64,000 nt of DNA from Rugalucina vietnamica (Eukaryota > Mollusca > Bivalvia > Lucinida > Lucinidae). This document shows positions 53,971-64,000 of the stretch, in pieces (position 1 is the stretch's first letter; every line of letters begins with the position of its first letter). Where the stretch lies: NCBI GenBank assembly GCA_964017185.1, contig OZ024875.1, forward strand, positions 50,237,986 to 50,301,985, in the 5' to 3' direction. The position numbers and the translations under genes were made by a program. The notes under the pieces were generated by a model. That model was given only the letters and a program-made list of their open reading frames with translations. It did not search any database and was not told where the DNA came from.

Positions 53971-54013
53971 GGTACTGCGCAATTTCGGGTACTGAACCCT
54001 CATCAGTGACCCC
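53971..54013 (-). ncRNA. Degenerate hammerhead motif
   Basis: - strand: GGGTCA, CTGATGA, stem II GGGT-TCAGT-ACCC, GAAA, TTGCGCA, GTA. The core is perfect, but the sequence after the predicted cleavage site (CCAAAC) no longer pairs with GGGTCA, so stem I is lost. Confidence 0.6.
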
Positions 54014-54342
54014 GCGACGATAGCCAGATAAAATTAATATACTGCAATTTCAAAAACTTACACAAGGGTCGTCTAAATTAAAGACAGATGCCTAAACGGA
54101 TTCAAATAATTAAACGATTGTTTAGAAGGTGGCTCTAAACTCAGACATTTATTAGATACTCTGAATACTCTTATTGATCTCAAAGGACCGACAGAAAAAT
54201 ATAATCTGCACTATGGATGATGTGCGGGGAGACTTTTAATGATCTCAACACGATACATCGCCAACTGCAGTAATAACAAATAAAATATAAATAAATGTAA
54301 GATCCTTTGGAAGCGGTGAAAACGTTCAAATGGATGTAGTTT

Positions 54343-54370
54343 GGGCCATATTGCGCAATTTCGGGTACAG
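54343..54370 (-). ncRNA. Half hammerhead remnant
   Basis: - strand GTACCC, GAAA, palindromic stem III TTGCGCAA, TA, TGGCCC. The CTGANGA half is missing. It lies about 370 bp from the 53971 motif, between duplicated pLTR blocks. Confidence 0.5.
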
Positions 54371-54999
54371 ACAGGGCTTTTTAATATTGATTTGTCAATA
54401 GCCCTTAGCGAGATCAAGCTTTTGGACGTTTCTACCTTTAGCCATTTTAGCAAACAGTTCGTCAGGATTCCCCATGATTTCTACTCGCTGTCTTTTTCAT
54501 TCGAATGTCTCAGCAGAATCTTTTTGAAACAGTCACCGATGGTGAAACATATGATAATGTGCAAAGCTGTATAATAGCATGTTTTAGCATAGTATAGGGA
54601 ACAGGGTAAGACTTACACTTAATAGGTTGCAATGTCTGTTGACCATCGAATGACAGAACGTTTGTCTGAATACTTATGCAAGAGATTCACTACATGACTT
54701 TTCTGTTTTTCACCAAGATAACCAGAAACAGTCTCTTTAAATTCAACTGCTGGGAAATATACACCTTCTCTAGTTTCTTTGTCAATAAGTTATAGGTTCA
54801 GAGGGCACAGGCTAATGCAACAACAGTAACCTCGTACGCCTTTTTAATGATTTATACCTATTCGCATGATCGCATGATCTACTGCTTATCACCAACACAG
54901 TCTTCCGTCAACCAGGCCGTAACAAGATATCCTGGAATCATCTTCGATGCAAGCAACAGACATTTCATGGACGGGGAATGGATAGACTGTGTGTAAAGA

Positions 55000-55300
55000 G
55001 GTATAAGTAGGCAAAGATCAGGAAAAGGCGCAATCAGAAAGAGAATCCCACTCCAAAAACCGAGGTGGGAAAAAACCAAACTAACAATCAGGCACTTATA
55101 CCATGAAACATATCGTAAGCCGAATGAGCAGCTATTTTCCCAATAGGTTACCTTAACTTAATTAAAAATATGAAAACATACATAAGGCGCCAACAGCACA
55201 AAAAAATTTTAAACACCAAGACATAAAACAAAAAGAACCACCACAGAAGTATCGCCTTGGAACGATCAGTAACACAAAGTTACTGGCGGGCTTAAACCGG
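55000..55300 (-). repeat. Penelope-like 3' untranslated segment
   Basis: Contains GAATCCCACTCCAAAAACCG, GAATGAGCAGCTATTTTCCC and TATCGCCTTGGAACGATCAG. Direct copy at 59340-59530, inverted copy at 53520-53720. Confidence 0.6.
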
Positions 55301-55605
55301 TTTTACAGGATCCTAACCTCACCCTCAGCTTCTGCAGTGGTTCATAACATTTAGTAAGTTCTTCGGTTCTCGTGGTGAATCTCTAACTAGTCAATGAATC
55401 ATCAAGAACAAACAAATAAATCATGATAAACATCCTGATGAATCAAAAACCAGGACTCACAGATTGAGTAAGCTGCCCGACGATGGAGATCCCTGGGCGC
55501 CGAATAACCTACTAACTCCGGAGCAAAAGAAAAACACCAGTTGGACCCCGGTGGGCCAAGCAACAGACAAGAAGCTCCGGCCCCAACCAACTAAAATGAA
55601 TAGCT

Positions 55606-56238
55606 TTAAGTCGGGGCCATCATAGAGTCTGACGCCCGACCCACCGGCGTGCAATTAAAGAAGGCAGCATAGTTATCAACCATGACTGGGTTAAAAACTA
55701 AGCATGCAGACTGTCGCATAACATTCAAGTTATAACCTATACGTCTGTAACGTGTTATGAATTTTCTGAACTGAAAAGAAAAATCATTAATTCCTATAAG
55801 TTTCTTAAAGTTGTAAACTAAGTCACCATAAAATTCAGGTTCCGAAAGGCCCTCACTTAAAAGCGTCTTTAACCCAACATTACATTTGGAAATCAATTCA
55901 TAGTGTCTACGATAAAATTTAGAAAAGGTTTTTCGAAGTTTATGATACCGATAGCCCTGTTGGAGAAGTTTTGCCGTTAAACATTTATTTCGAGCGTTGA
56001 AGTCTGTAACATGATTGCAGACTCTAGCAAACCTAATAAGTTGCGAAATGTAAACACCATAAGAAGCACGACGAGGAACGTCACCATCCAAAAAAGGAAA
56101 ATTTACTATATCAAAATCAAAGTCATCGCGCTTATCATAAATTTTAAAAGAAACAAATCCATTTGCAACAGAAAGATGTAGATCTAAAAAGGGGGCTTCG
56201 GTATCTGTAAGATTGATGAGTACTTTGTGTGCTGCAGA
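55606..56238 (-). pseudogene. Retroelement reverse-transcriptase C-terminal fragment
   Basis: Open from just after a TAG at 56239-56241 to TAA at 55606. It encodes LTDTEAPFLDLHLSVANGFV, SFKIYDKRDDFDFDIVNFPF, LDGDVPRRASYGVYISQLIR, FARVCNHVTDFNARNKCLTA, KLLQQGYRYHKLRKTFSKFY, RRHYELISKCNVGLKTLLSE, ending NYAAFFNCTPVGRASDSMMA-PT. TEAPFLDL and SYGVYISQLIRFARV are seen after the RT palm in Penelope-like/related retroelement proteins of invertebrates. The catalytic part is missing upstream. Class is supported by nearby hammerheads; the domain assignment is from memory of the family. Confidence 0.65.
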
Positions 56239-56255
56239 CTATATGGATCACAGAT

Positions 56256-56580
56256 TCAATTTACGTATACAGCGACAAGAAAGAAAGCCATACAATGACA
56301 AGAAAGAAAGTCACTGAGAAAACTGGCGTCAAAAATGAACAAAGGCAGTTTGATGAGGTTTTCATCAATGGCATCTGCAATCATATGGAACATGTTTAAG
56401 ACACGACATAAGAAAACTGGACAACTTTTCAATTGTATTTTTATTTCCAGCTCAGCTTTGAATTGGCCTAAAACATCGAGCCGGTCAAAGAAATAAAGAG
56501 GCACCTCTTGCAAAAGGCAACTAGTGATGTTTCTAGCTCGGTGTCCAAGAAGGAAGCCTACAAGTACGTCATACAGCTGG
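56256..56580 (-). pseudogene. Broken upstream frame of the same retroelement
   Basis: A frame reads QLYDVLVGFLLGHRARNITS, CLLQEVPLYFFDRLDVLGQF, KAELEIKIQLKSCPVFLCRV and continues through IADAIDENLIKLPLFIFDAS. It is protein-like but out of frame with the 55606-56238 segment. It could be retroelement coding sequence or antisense chance; not recognised. Confidence 0.3.
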
Positions 56581-56599
56581 ATGATGATGTTTTAAAGTA

Positions 56600-58990
56600 T
56601 TCGATGGACAGAATATGACTTATGAACCATTGCGTCCTGAAGCCATCCTGCTGTTCAACCACTTCTAATTCAAAGGCGCGAATTTTGGTTTTAAAGTTAA
56701 GGAGAAATTTACAGCATTATTTCACTAAGGGAGAAACAGGAGTGATCCTTCCATTCTTATTCCCTATAAGAATTTGGCGTATATAGAATCCTTAGATGAG
56801 CACCGACAACAGAGAGGCGACTCCTTTTATCCATTGCTGGAAAGGAATAAGCAAACATCCTAGATAATTGCCATAGTGCGAGGCATCTTGACCAGGCTGT
56901 GTGGTCTTAATAAGGCATCGAACAAGGACAGAGAAACATATTAGACATGGCTTTTACAGAAATTTGGAAACCTCAGAATGAATGCCATGTTGTCGACTTC
57001 ATCAAATTCACCAAAGTCTTCTACAAAGTTTATTACAAAGTTTTTCTAACCATCCGATGACAGCATAGATGTAGTTATGTGTAAAGAACAATAAAAGAAC
57101 AATGCAAATATTTCCGAGCCATTTTGATGACTAAATGAGACAAACTTGAGTGCGTTATCTGCACCAGAATAACTTTCATCGCCGTCCTTATCAGGTACTG
57201 ATTTGATAGTACATGTATATACTTGTTTTAAAACCAATAGAGAGATTTTAAGCAAAACCGAAGATGTAAACAGATAAACATGAGAGATCCTCCTTGCAGA
57301 GGACATAATATTTAGGGCTTTGAATCGGATTTACAAAGACGCTAAAATAACTATAACCATCTCGGTGCATGGGCAAATTCTGAAAATCATTTGCCTCCAC
57401 ATTTATGGAGAAGTTGCACTCTGTTAGTGGTAGGCTACTATAATTGGGTTCATGCAAGAGCAATAAAGACATTTTTGCATTTGACGACACACCTGTCTGT
57501 ATTGGCCACTCTTCATGGAAGTGTCAATGCTAAAACCAAGGGTCTACAAGACAGTAAATTACTAGTAAATACTGTCTGCATATAAGCACGAAAATAAGAC
57601 CACTTTATTCCCCAGGATGCTATACCATTGTCACTTAGTTTTACACAGAAAACGTTTGCAAAGCACGTGGCAAGACAAAGTAAAAAAAAGAGAAATATCA
57701 TGAAAAAAAAAAGTGAAAAGCTTCTTTCGGCTCTTTAAACATGCTAAACTGAATATTATAACTAGCTACCAAAAATAATTGATCATGCAACGAGACCACA
57801 TGTTCAGCGACTTTAACAGAAAAAAATCTGTGGATTCCTTATTTAATTGTTTATTGTATGTATTTTTATCTAACATGTCACATTTCATGTTGTCTTGTTC
57901 AAAAATATTTACTACATTTTTTCCAGTTCAATATATACGGTAATCCCCTGTTTCTGATGCCATTCAAAACAGCACAGCAGGTTGAAACAACTTGGTTGTT
58001 CCACTTACGACGTGCATGATTACCTGTGCATTACAATCTGGTTAGTTAGTATCGTCATTGACCAATGTCTACATGTAATTTGATATAGTTTAATATTTTC
58101 TAGTTTGTATTTTTCGTTCAATCTTTTAATTTCAGACCTTTATGAATTTATTTATCTTCGGAAGCTGTTACACGTGTTTCTTGGACCCAACCTTGTCAGA
58201 AACCAGGATGACATTTTTCTCATGACAGGACTTAAGGCGACACAGCAGGATGAACACACACATTGCAAGCCTCTGTGACCTACTGCCAAGCCTCTGCCAC
58301 GTTGTTGCACAGCGCCAATCAGACATGGCGGCTGTAAAGCTTCTAAAATTTGAAAAATTTATGATTATATATGATGGGACAAGGAAGCTTTCAGGAATAC
58401 TGGTGTACCTATCAATTCATTATTTAATTGAAATGAAATAAATAACATTGCTTAATTTGTTATGTTGTAAAGGACATTATTTCTGTCTTTAATAGTCCTG
58501 TTTTGTTCAATTTTATAATGTTTACAGCAGTGCGCGCTCTAACCAGTCCAGACGGATTTCATAATTAGTCGGAATCTGACTGTGTGCGGGCACGCAATTA
58601 CGACGGAGTTAAAATGTTTGGACTGTTTCAAAGGCGACCATGTGCCAAATGTTTCCTCATTAGATGATAAATGCAGAACACCTTGGGATAGAACTTGTTC
58701 GGCACAACGGAAGGACAGCTGACGTATTAAGAAGCATAGTTCCATACAAGGGCTCAACTTAAATGAAGGTATGTTTCCATGTTTTACAAAAATAGATTAA
58801 TAAATAAATAAAATTTATAATAATATAATTAATTTCTTGGTCGTAGCAAAGAGGCTTGACCTCTTATTTTGAAAACCTATCAATGTAGTGTGAAAATGTA
58901 AATTAGCTTAGAAAAAAAACTAAAAACATGTAGACCAGCCAATTTATAAAGTTAACCCAGTTTCCGACTTGAATCTCCTTGAGTTAACTG
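56600..58990. other. No supported gene
   Basis: Probably decayed 5' part of the Penelope-like element plus unrelated sequence. A MITE-1-like scrap (CCTTGTCAGAAACCAGGATG, TTTTCTCATGAC) lies at 58190-58228. The + frame at 58250-58441 has no recognised domain. Confidence 0.35.
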
Positions 58991-59078
58991 AAAAAGAACT
59001 TGGCTTTTGACAGCCGTATAATTAAAATATAAAGGTTGAATCCGTTGTAAGCAGAGGAATAAATCAAATGGATACAGT

Positions 59079-59125
59079 GGATCATAATTGCGCGATTTTC
59101 AGCAATGCGCCTCCATCAGTGACCC
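59079..59125 (-). ncRNA. Degenerate hammerhead motif at the 5' side of the element
   Basis: - strand: GGGTCA, CTGATGG (last core A changed to G), an imperfect stem II, GAAA, ATCGCGCAATTA, TGATCC. Stem I (GGGTCA with TGATCC) can still form with one G-U pair. Confidence 0.5.
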
Positions 59126-59339
59126 CTTTATAAAGCGGCAATGGAAGTCAGACGTGTCCTTCATTTTCGAGAATTTACACAAGATAATTCTTAATCAAAG
59201 ACGCAATTTATTCTTATACAGAGACATATAGTTTAACACTTAAAATTAAAAAGAGATGGCGAGACATTTTGCCCGATTATATTAATATAAAGATATGTAT
59301 TCGTTTAAACACAGAACTCTTCAAAAATATTAGTTGATT

Positions 59340-59530
59340 GTATTCGAAAGGTACAAGCAGGCAACGATCAGGAAATGTCGCAATCAGAAAAAGATTCCCA
59401 CTCCAAAAACCGAGGTGGGAAAAAACTAAATTTACAATCGATACTAATACCATGAAGACATATCTTAAGCAGAATGAGCAGCTATTTTCCCAATAGGTGG
59501 CCACTCAGTTACCTAAACTTAACTAAAAAT
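59340..59530 (-). repeat. Penelope-like 3'-region copy
   Basis: TCCCACTCCAAAAACCGAGG, TGGGAAAAAACTAAATTTACA and GAATGAGCAGCTATTTTCCC match 55020-55140 directly. It lies outside the hammerhead at 59079, suggesting tandem or nested element copies. Confidence 0.6.
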
Positions 59531-59862
59531 ATGATTACATACATAATGCATTTACTACATTAATGCATGCTCTTGATCTTCATCTTTAATTGCTTTCATA
59601 GGAAACGTATTAAAAAAATCACATTTTACTTTTAAAACAAAGCAACAATATTTATTTCAAGTAACAACACAGTAATGTTTTTGAAAAAGCGTTCTTATAT
59701 AAATTCCTACCGGTCAATTTTATATTGTGGTGTCTGTCCAGTGCAAAATAAATATGAATAGGACTTGCAATGATTTGTTTAAAAAAAGAATATATAAAAC
59801 TGTGAAATGTCAGTTTACATTTAATAAAGACTTTTGACCTGAGTAATTAAACGGAAAAATAA

Positions 59863-59863
<1 letters not shown>

Positions 59864-59911
<48 letters not shown>

Positions 59912-59946
59912 ATAGAATAAATAAATAAATAAATATATAAATAAAT
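59864..59946 (+). repeat. Poly(A) tract and (AAAT)n
   Basis: 43 consecutive A (59864-59906), then ATAAATAAAT repeats. Could be a retroposed poly(A) tail or slippage; no adjacent gene copy recognised. Confidence 0.9.
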
Positions 59947-60049
59947 AAATAGAATATTTATGTCCAATATTTTATATACAACCATTTACTATATCACTTT
60001 GTATTTCGCACTGTTTTAAAAAAGTAACCGCAGGCAGCATACACGTGTA

Positions 60050-60390
60050 AATGTCAATAGACCTAATTTTTCGTGACTTTCGAAAACTCTATTGACTTCC
60101 CCGTACATCATACATAAAGTCTCCTCGTACATCAGCCATAGTGCAGATTATATTATCATTTTGGTCTTTTGAGATCAGCGAGGATATTCTGAGAAATCAG
60201 AAATTCATTATTTAGATTCATTTTCTAACCAATTTTTTTTTATATAATTTGGCTCTGTTTGGACAATCGATTATCCTGTTGAAAGTTGCAAAATAATGTT
60301 AAATTAGTTCTTTTTGGCTCCATTTTGCGAAATCTAAAGGGTCACTCTAGAGGCTTAAGTAGCCGAAACCGTGGTATGACCCTTCCCATT
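60050..60390 (+). mobile_element. Inverted Penelope-like terminal region
   Basis: Inverse of 50829-51140: AGTCTCCTCGTACATCAGCC, GCAGATTATATTATCATTTT, GGTCTTTTGAGATCAGCG, AATTTGGCTCTGTTTGGAC and a mutated hammerhead. With 50829-51140 it forms a widely spaced inverted pair (about 9 kb). Confidence 0.65.
60339..60382 (+). ncRNA. Mutated hammerhead motif, inverted partner
   Basis: + strand: GGGTCA, CTCTAGA (consensus CUGANGA, two essential bases changed), stem II GGCTTAAGTAGCC, GAAA, CCGTGG, TA, TGACCC. Overall fold kept, core broken; predicted inactive. Confidence 0.65.
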
Positions 60391-60399
60391 TCTCATGAA

Positions 60400-61182
60400 T
60401 ATGTTCACTGCTTTCAAAGGATCTGAGTTTTATTTTTATTATTTTCATGTTTGCAAGAAAAGATATCTTGCTGGGCAATACATTTAAATGTTTTTCGTGT
60501 TATTTGAAAGGTATATGAATAAAGAAATTAACAAGGTACTTTCATTAGGTTCCATGCATGCATTTTCAAGCTACAAATTTTAAAAGAGTTGTGAGATTGT
60601 TTTAAAATTTTTGGGCAACGTCACCATTGACGTCAATGGGATTTTGTTAACAAAATTTCCTTTAAATTTTAGCTCTTGTGTTTGAAAAATGCAATGTCGA
60701 AACTTCATCAAATGACCTCTGTTTATTACTACATTTGTTTAATTTTCAAATGACACAAAATCATACAAGCTGTTGGCCAGAAGAGGAAGGATATTTTTTT
60801 ATTGTTAATATGAAAATACAGTGCAGTCTATGGAGTTTTCGAAAGTGACGAACAATTATGTCTACTGACTGACGGAAATGGAAATTGATGCTATTCCATA
60901 GTGATAAGATACGTTGCCGTAGGGGCTACCCGAACATTTCACGAAAAGTAATGTGATAGAGTCACTCAGCTTCATTCTAAAAATGACAAATTCTAAATTA
61001 TTGATGATTATTACAGACCGGTGAAAGGGTCTGCAATGGGGACAAAATTAACTCCTACATATGTCACACTCATCGTAGGTCATATTGAACAGAAGCTTAA
61101 CCGAAAGATGCAGAAATTGTGTAACGAAAAGTTATGCAAGAAGATTTACTCAGTTAAAGGCACACAAAACAATACAATATAG
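60400..61182. other. Intergenic, nothing recognised
   Basis: AT-rich sequence with no supported gene or repeat. Confidence 0.4.
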
Positions 61183-62447
61183 GAAGGTCTGGATGGGGGG
61201 TCATGGTATTCATTAAATACTAAAATTTAGCCATTTATTCACTGTCATTAAATTTTTGGCTTATTCATTAAAATTAGCTCGATTATTCATTAAAATATGA
61301 TAATTTCTAGTCATGCCTTCTTCACCCAACTAATATCCATAAGCAAATAGGTGTTCCCCACCTAAGGCATCCCTTATCTCAAGCCACAAGGACAAGTTCT
61401 ATGGACTGCTGAGTGCAACCTTGATATTAACGTCTTATACTCATTACTCTGCTAGACCACAAAGCCTCATATAAACTTTCCGAAATAGTATACCGATTGT
61501 TTTAGCAAATCCCCTTTTAAATCTGTTGGGAGTATAATCCCCTCCACCTTAAATACTGAATACGCTCTAAGTTTTACCATGAATCTTTCTCTTCAATTAT
61601 GAATACCAAAGGTTAGTTAAGAAAAATTGTGACTTCAGGGGTAAAAGTTATAATAAAATGCTGTTGATTAGTAAATATGGAAATACTATGTAATGTATGG
61701 ATTTTGTGCTTGTGCCTGATTGTACAATACATTTTAGTAATGTCTTAAATACCGAGCGAGCAAAGCGAGCGAGGAAAAAACTATGTAGCGCCATATAAAT
61801 TGCCAGATAGATAGATTTGCATTAACGTTCTTAGTGCTGCCTTGTTTCTGATTGCAAAAGACACTATAATTATGTTCTGTCATATAAAAAGCAAGATGAT
61901 GTCCATCCATAGAACGATTATCATTATTGGATTGTAACATACATGATTAGGACAAAGTGTGGTAATAGAATGAAAAGAAAATACATATACACAAGCAAAC
62001 AAAACAGTGAAATAGTATCTGGCTCAGTAAACATCCAGAATGATCTATTTTTTTTTCTCTGCCTTCAAATGACACATTTCTTTTTCAATTGGACCATGAG
62101 GTTAGCCCCTACATGCTTGGCTTCCAGACATATGTCTTTCCAAACATTCAAGGATTTCTGAAATATGAATTCAACATTTGAACTTAATCGGGTCTGGGGT
62201 CGTTCTGGATTGTCAGGGAGGACATCTACGACAATGCCATAGCCAAATTTTAGCATATTCATTATTCTTTTAAATGTTATTATTCACTATTCATTATATT
62301 ACTCTGCTATTCATTAAAAATTTACATTTATTCATTATTCTTTAGAACCTCATTATTCACTAATCATTAAATTTTTTGCTCTTTATTCACTCTCATTAAA
62401 AATTTTAGGCCATTATTCATTAATCATTATACCCCATCCAGACCCTC
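61183..62447. mobile_element. Inverted-repeat DNA element, 1.27 kb, ATTCATTA-rich ends
   Basis: Starts GAAGGTCTGGATGGGG and ends CCCCATCCAGACCCTC (inverted), flanked by exact ATATAG duplications (61177-61182, 62448-62453). Next to each end the word ATTCATTA/TTATTCACT recurs about ten times. The interior - strand has short protein-like frames: LKFGYGIVVDVLPDNPERPQ at about 62255-62196 and VEGIILPTDLKGDLLKQSVY at about 61555-61496. These may be remnants of captured or transposase coding sequence. Like the CAGG-type family in layout, but with GA ends. Confidence 0.7.
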
Positions 62448-62589
62448 ATATAGCTGGTAGTTTTCATGATAAAGAAATATACCAAACGCACGATTTTACT
62501 GCAGTTTAGAGCTATTTGTCGGATAATTTGCCACACGAGCTTTCATTTCATGGTGCTAACCATAGAGGAACAAGCAGGTCATCTAAAAG

Positions 62590-63999
62590 CTATCCAATAA
62601 GTTTGGGGTTGCATGTTTGCAAACACTGTTGACTGTAGTCTGAAGTAGCACAAAATGTTGCGTCGCAGTGGATATCTAGCCCTTCATGGTTGGAAGCGTA
62701 TTCGAAGTCCTGGAAAACGAACCTGGTCTCATGCGTTGATTGGGAAATAATGTGGGTATTAGCGTCGACTTCACAACCATTTCTTATGATGAAGAGTTTC
62801 ATACTATTCGGCGAAGCATCGTTCGGAAGCGTATAACAAGTATGAACTCTCATTTTGATCCTCCAGTCGCTTGACGGCGTAAATATCTTGACGTTAACGC
62901 GAGCTCCTACTTGTATGTGTAAGGGATTTCCAGGAATTTTGTTTTCGAAATTGCTGTCGTTGTAAAACGTTATGTTTACTCCATAATGACTGTTTCCACT
63001 TATGTATGGCGCGTTGGTATAAGATGACTCATGATGCACGTGCGCAGAAGCAGTGTCATTACGCTGAATATCGCATTCAATTCCTACCGTCCATAAGTAA
63101 TTGCGAATTATAAACTGATGGATAGAGTCCCTTTCAGCATAGATCAATTTGTTGCGGTATACGATTGCATCTTGAGTTACTATTTCGCTCGTAAGACATT
63201 CTCGAAGTCCTTGTTCGAATCGAACGACATTTCCCAATTCAGTTCCAATACACGAGTTCTCTCCCATATATATTTCTGACGCCTTCGCATCAGGATAAAT
63301 CTTTCGAAGAATTGTCATGTCTATAGAAACGTCCCATCCGTTTGGAGTGCAGTGAGATTTGATTGAGTCACGCACACTTATGACTACTGATATGTGATCT
63401 GTTGTCGTCTCTATGTAGGAGGTGACAAAGGTTGTTGAACTTGTCGTGTTTGTTTCATATAACGTAGAGACTAGTGTTGGTGTTGTTTTCATGTTAGGGG
63501 TGATAGACGAGGTTGCGGTTGGTGCTGGCGGGATGTTAGATTTTCCTGGCGTCAAAGTCTGAGATTCAAGTTTGTTGCCGTCACACTCGAATTCACAAAA
63601 ATATCCATGCTCATACGTAATACTGCTGAAACACCCAGTAATAAAGTAATTCCATTGGCCACTGTATTTTTTAAGACCTACACAACGCCTACCCCTGGTA
63701 GGGTTATTGGCACCTAGTGAGTGAATCTCATTACGCCGGTCACTATCGACATTACCGGGATACAAGCATCTATTCCCTTGGAAACAGCAGCCTAAGAGCT
63801 CACACTGTTCTTCTGTCACATTCAAATGACATGTTACATTTGATGCGCGAGTATAACACTGTGCTTGAGTTTCGTTGCGTGTTCGCTTCCAAAAGAAGTT
63901 AGAGTCGTTAAAGACCGACTGCATCAGACCAATCCACATAAATGTACAATTAGGACAAAGTTGCTGCATGACAGGACCGGCTTGGAACTTCATGAATTC
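62590..63999 (-). CDS. Secreted trefoil and ZP-domain protein, N-terminally partial
   Basis: Single open frame to TAG at 62590; the frame stays open to the window edge (EF before the first Met), and there is no signal peptide in view, so the N-terminus lies outside. Counting from Met at 63993: trefoil (P-type) domain about 46-78 (CHLNVTEEQCELLGCCF, CLYPG); Cys-containing segment 104-137; Ser/Thr/Pro-rich linker about 145-200, likely O-glycosylated; ZP-N about 215-308 (CTPNGWDVSIDMTILRKIYP, NSCIG, C at 266 and 307); ZP-C about 336-461 (YGVNITFYND, VHTCYTLP, IIRNGCEVD, FVFQDFEY, CDATFC). Trefoil followed by ZP is the order in vertebrate ZP1/ZP4 egg-coat proteins. No transmembrane segment or GPI signal follows. 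Likely an extracellular matrix, egg-coat or mucosal protein; which one is not known. Confidence 0.88.
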   Translation of the reverse strand, partial: EFMKFQAGPVMQQLCPNCTFMWIGLMQSVFNDSNFFWKRTRNETQAQCYTRASNVTCHLNVTEEQCELLGCCFQGNRCLYPGNVDSDRRNEIHSLGANNPTRGRRCVGLKKYSGQWNYFITGCFSSITYEHGYFCEFECDGNKLESQTLTPGKSNIPPAPTATSSITPNMKTTPTLVSTLYETNTTSSTTFVTSYIETTTDHISVVISVRDSIKSHCTPNGWDVSIDMTILRKIYPDAKASEIYMGENSCIGTELGNVVRFEQGLRECLTSEIVTQDAIVYRNKLIYAERDSIHQFIIRNYLWTVGIECDIQRNDTASAHVHHESSYTNAPYISGNSHYGVNITFYNDSNFENKIPGNPLHIQVGARVNVKIFTPSSDWRIKMRVHTCYTLPNDASPNSMKLFIIRNGCEVDANTHIISQSTHETRFVFQDFEYASNHEGLDIHCDATFCATSDYSQQCLQTCNPKLIG

Positions 64000-64000
64000 G

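Larger units (their letters stand above)
53950..59140 (-). mobile_element. Degenerate Penelope-like retroelement
   Basis: On the - strand: hammerhead remnant (59079-59125), then a region with broken frames, then a reverse-transcriptase C-terminal segment (56238-55606), a long 3' untranslated region (55600-54880, with GTGGTGGTTCTTTTTG and ATCGTTCCAAGGCGATAC), and further hammerhead/terminal sequences (54370-53971). Hammerheads in the same orientation at both ends of an RT remnant are the known layout of Penelope-like elements. The boundaries are approximate and no intact catalytic RT core (YADD-type) was seen. Confidence 0.55.

Overview
This is a stretch of AT-rich animal nuclear DNA, crowded with transposons. 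It has spliced genes with GT-AG introns, tRNA-derived SINEs, many short inverted-repeat elements (MITEs), Penelope-like retroelement debris, and Helitron-like non-autonomous elements built from (CCGT)n stretches plus tandem cores. That last type resembles the 'pearl' elements known from bivalves. A bivalve mollusc is the best guess; the species cannot be told from the sequence alone.

One gene is reconstructed completely. An orthologue of CEP41 (centrosomal protein 41, a ciliary protein with a rhodanese fold) runs on the + strand from 9316 to 40420 in 11 coding exons. The exons join in phase to give 342 residues and a stop. At the right edge a second gene on the - strand (62590 to the window end) encodes the C-terminal 467 residues of a secreted trefoil plus zona pellucida (ZP) domain protein. 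Two phase-compatible possible exons in CEP41 intron 3 (28675 and 31881) may mark a nested gene, and a possible alternative 3' terminal exon of CEP41 lies at 39504.

Layout. 1-9119: nested Helitron-like tandem-repeat elements (148-bp, about 190-bp and 166-bp cores), each inserted at a TT site in the one outside it. 9120-9315: short presumed CEP41 promoter with two ETS-like motifs. 9316-40420: CEP41, whose 17-kb intron 3 and smaller introns hold MITEs, SINEs, a broken LINE, a 2.6-kb Helitron-like element, a Russian-doll set of inverted-repeat elements, and in intron 9 a 1.6-kb, 21-bp minisatellite. 40421-49900: more MITEs, palindromic elements and another Helitron-like array. 49894-50459: a CpG-rich inverted-repeat element. 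50830-60400: Penelope-like retroelement remains, including a reverse-transcriptase C-terminal fragment and hammerhead-ribozyme motifs, one with an intact core. 61183-62447: a DNA transposon remnant. 62590-64000: the ZP-domain gene.

The most unusual signals are the hammerhead ribozymes around a Penelope-like element, a family of inverted-repeat elements with CAGG termini and 5-6-bp target duplications whose interiors are different simple 'word' repeats, MITEs abutting CEP41 splice sites, and a minisatellite that seems to have grown from one 21-bp segment of a dispersed element.
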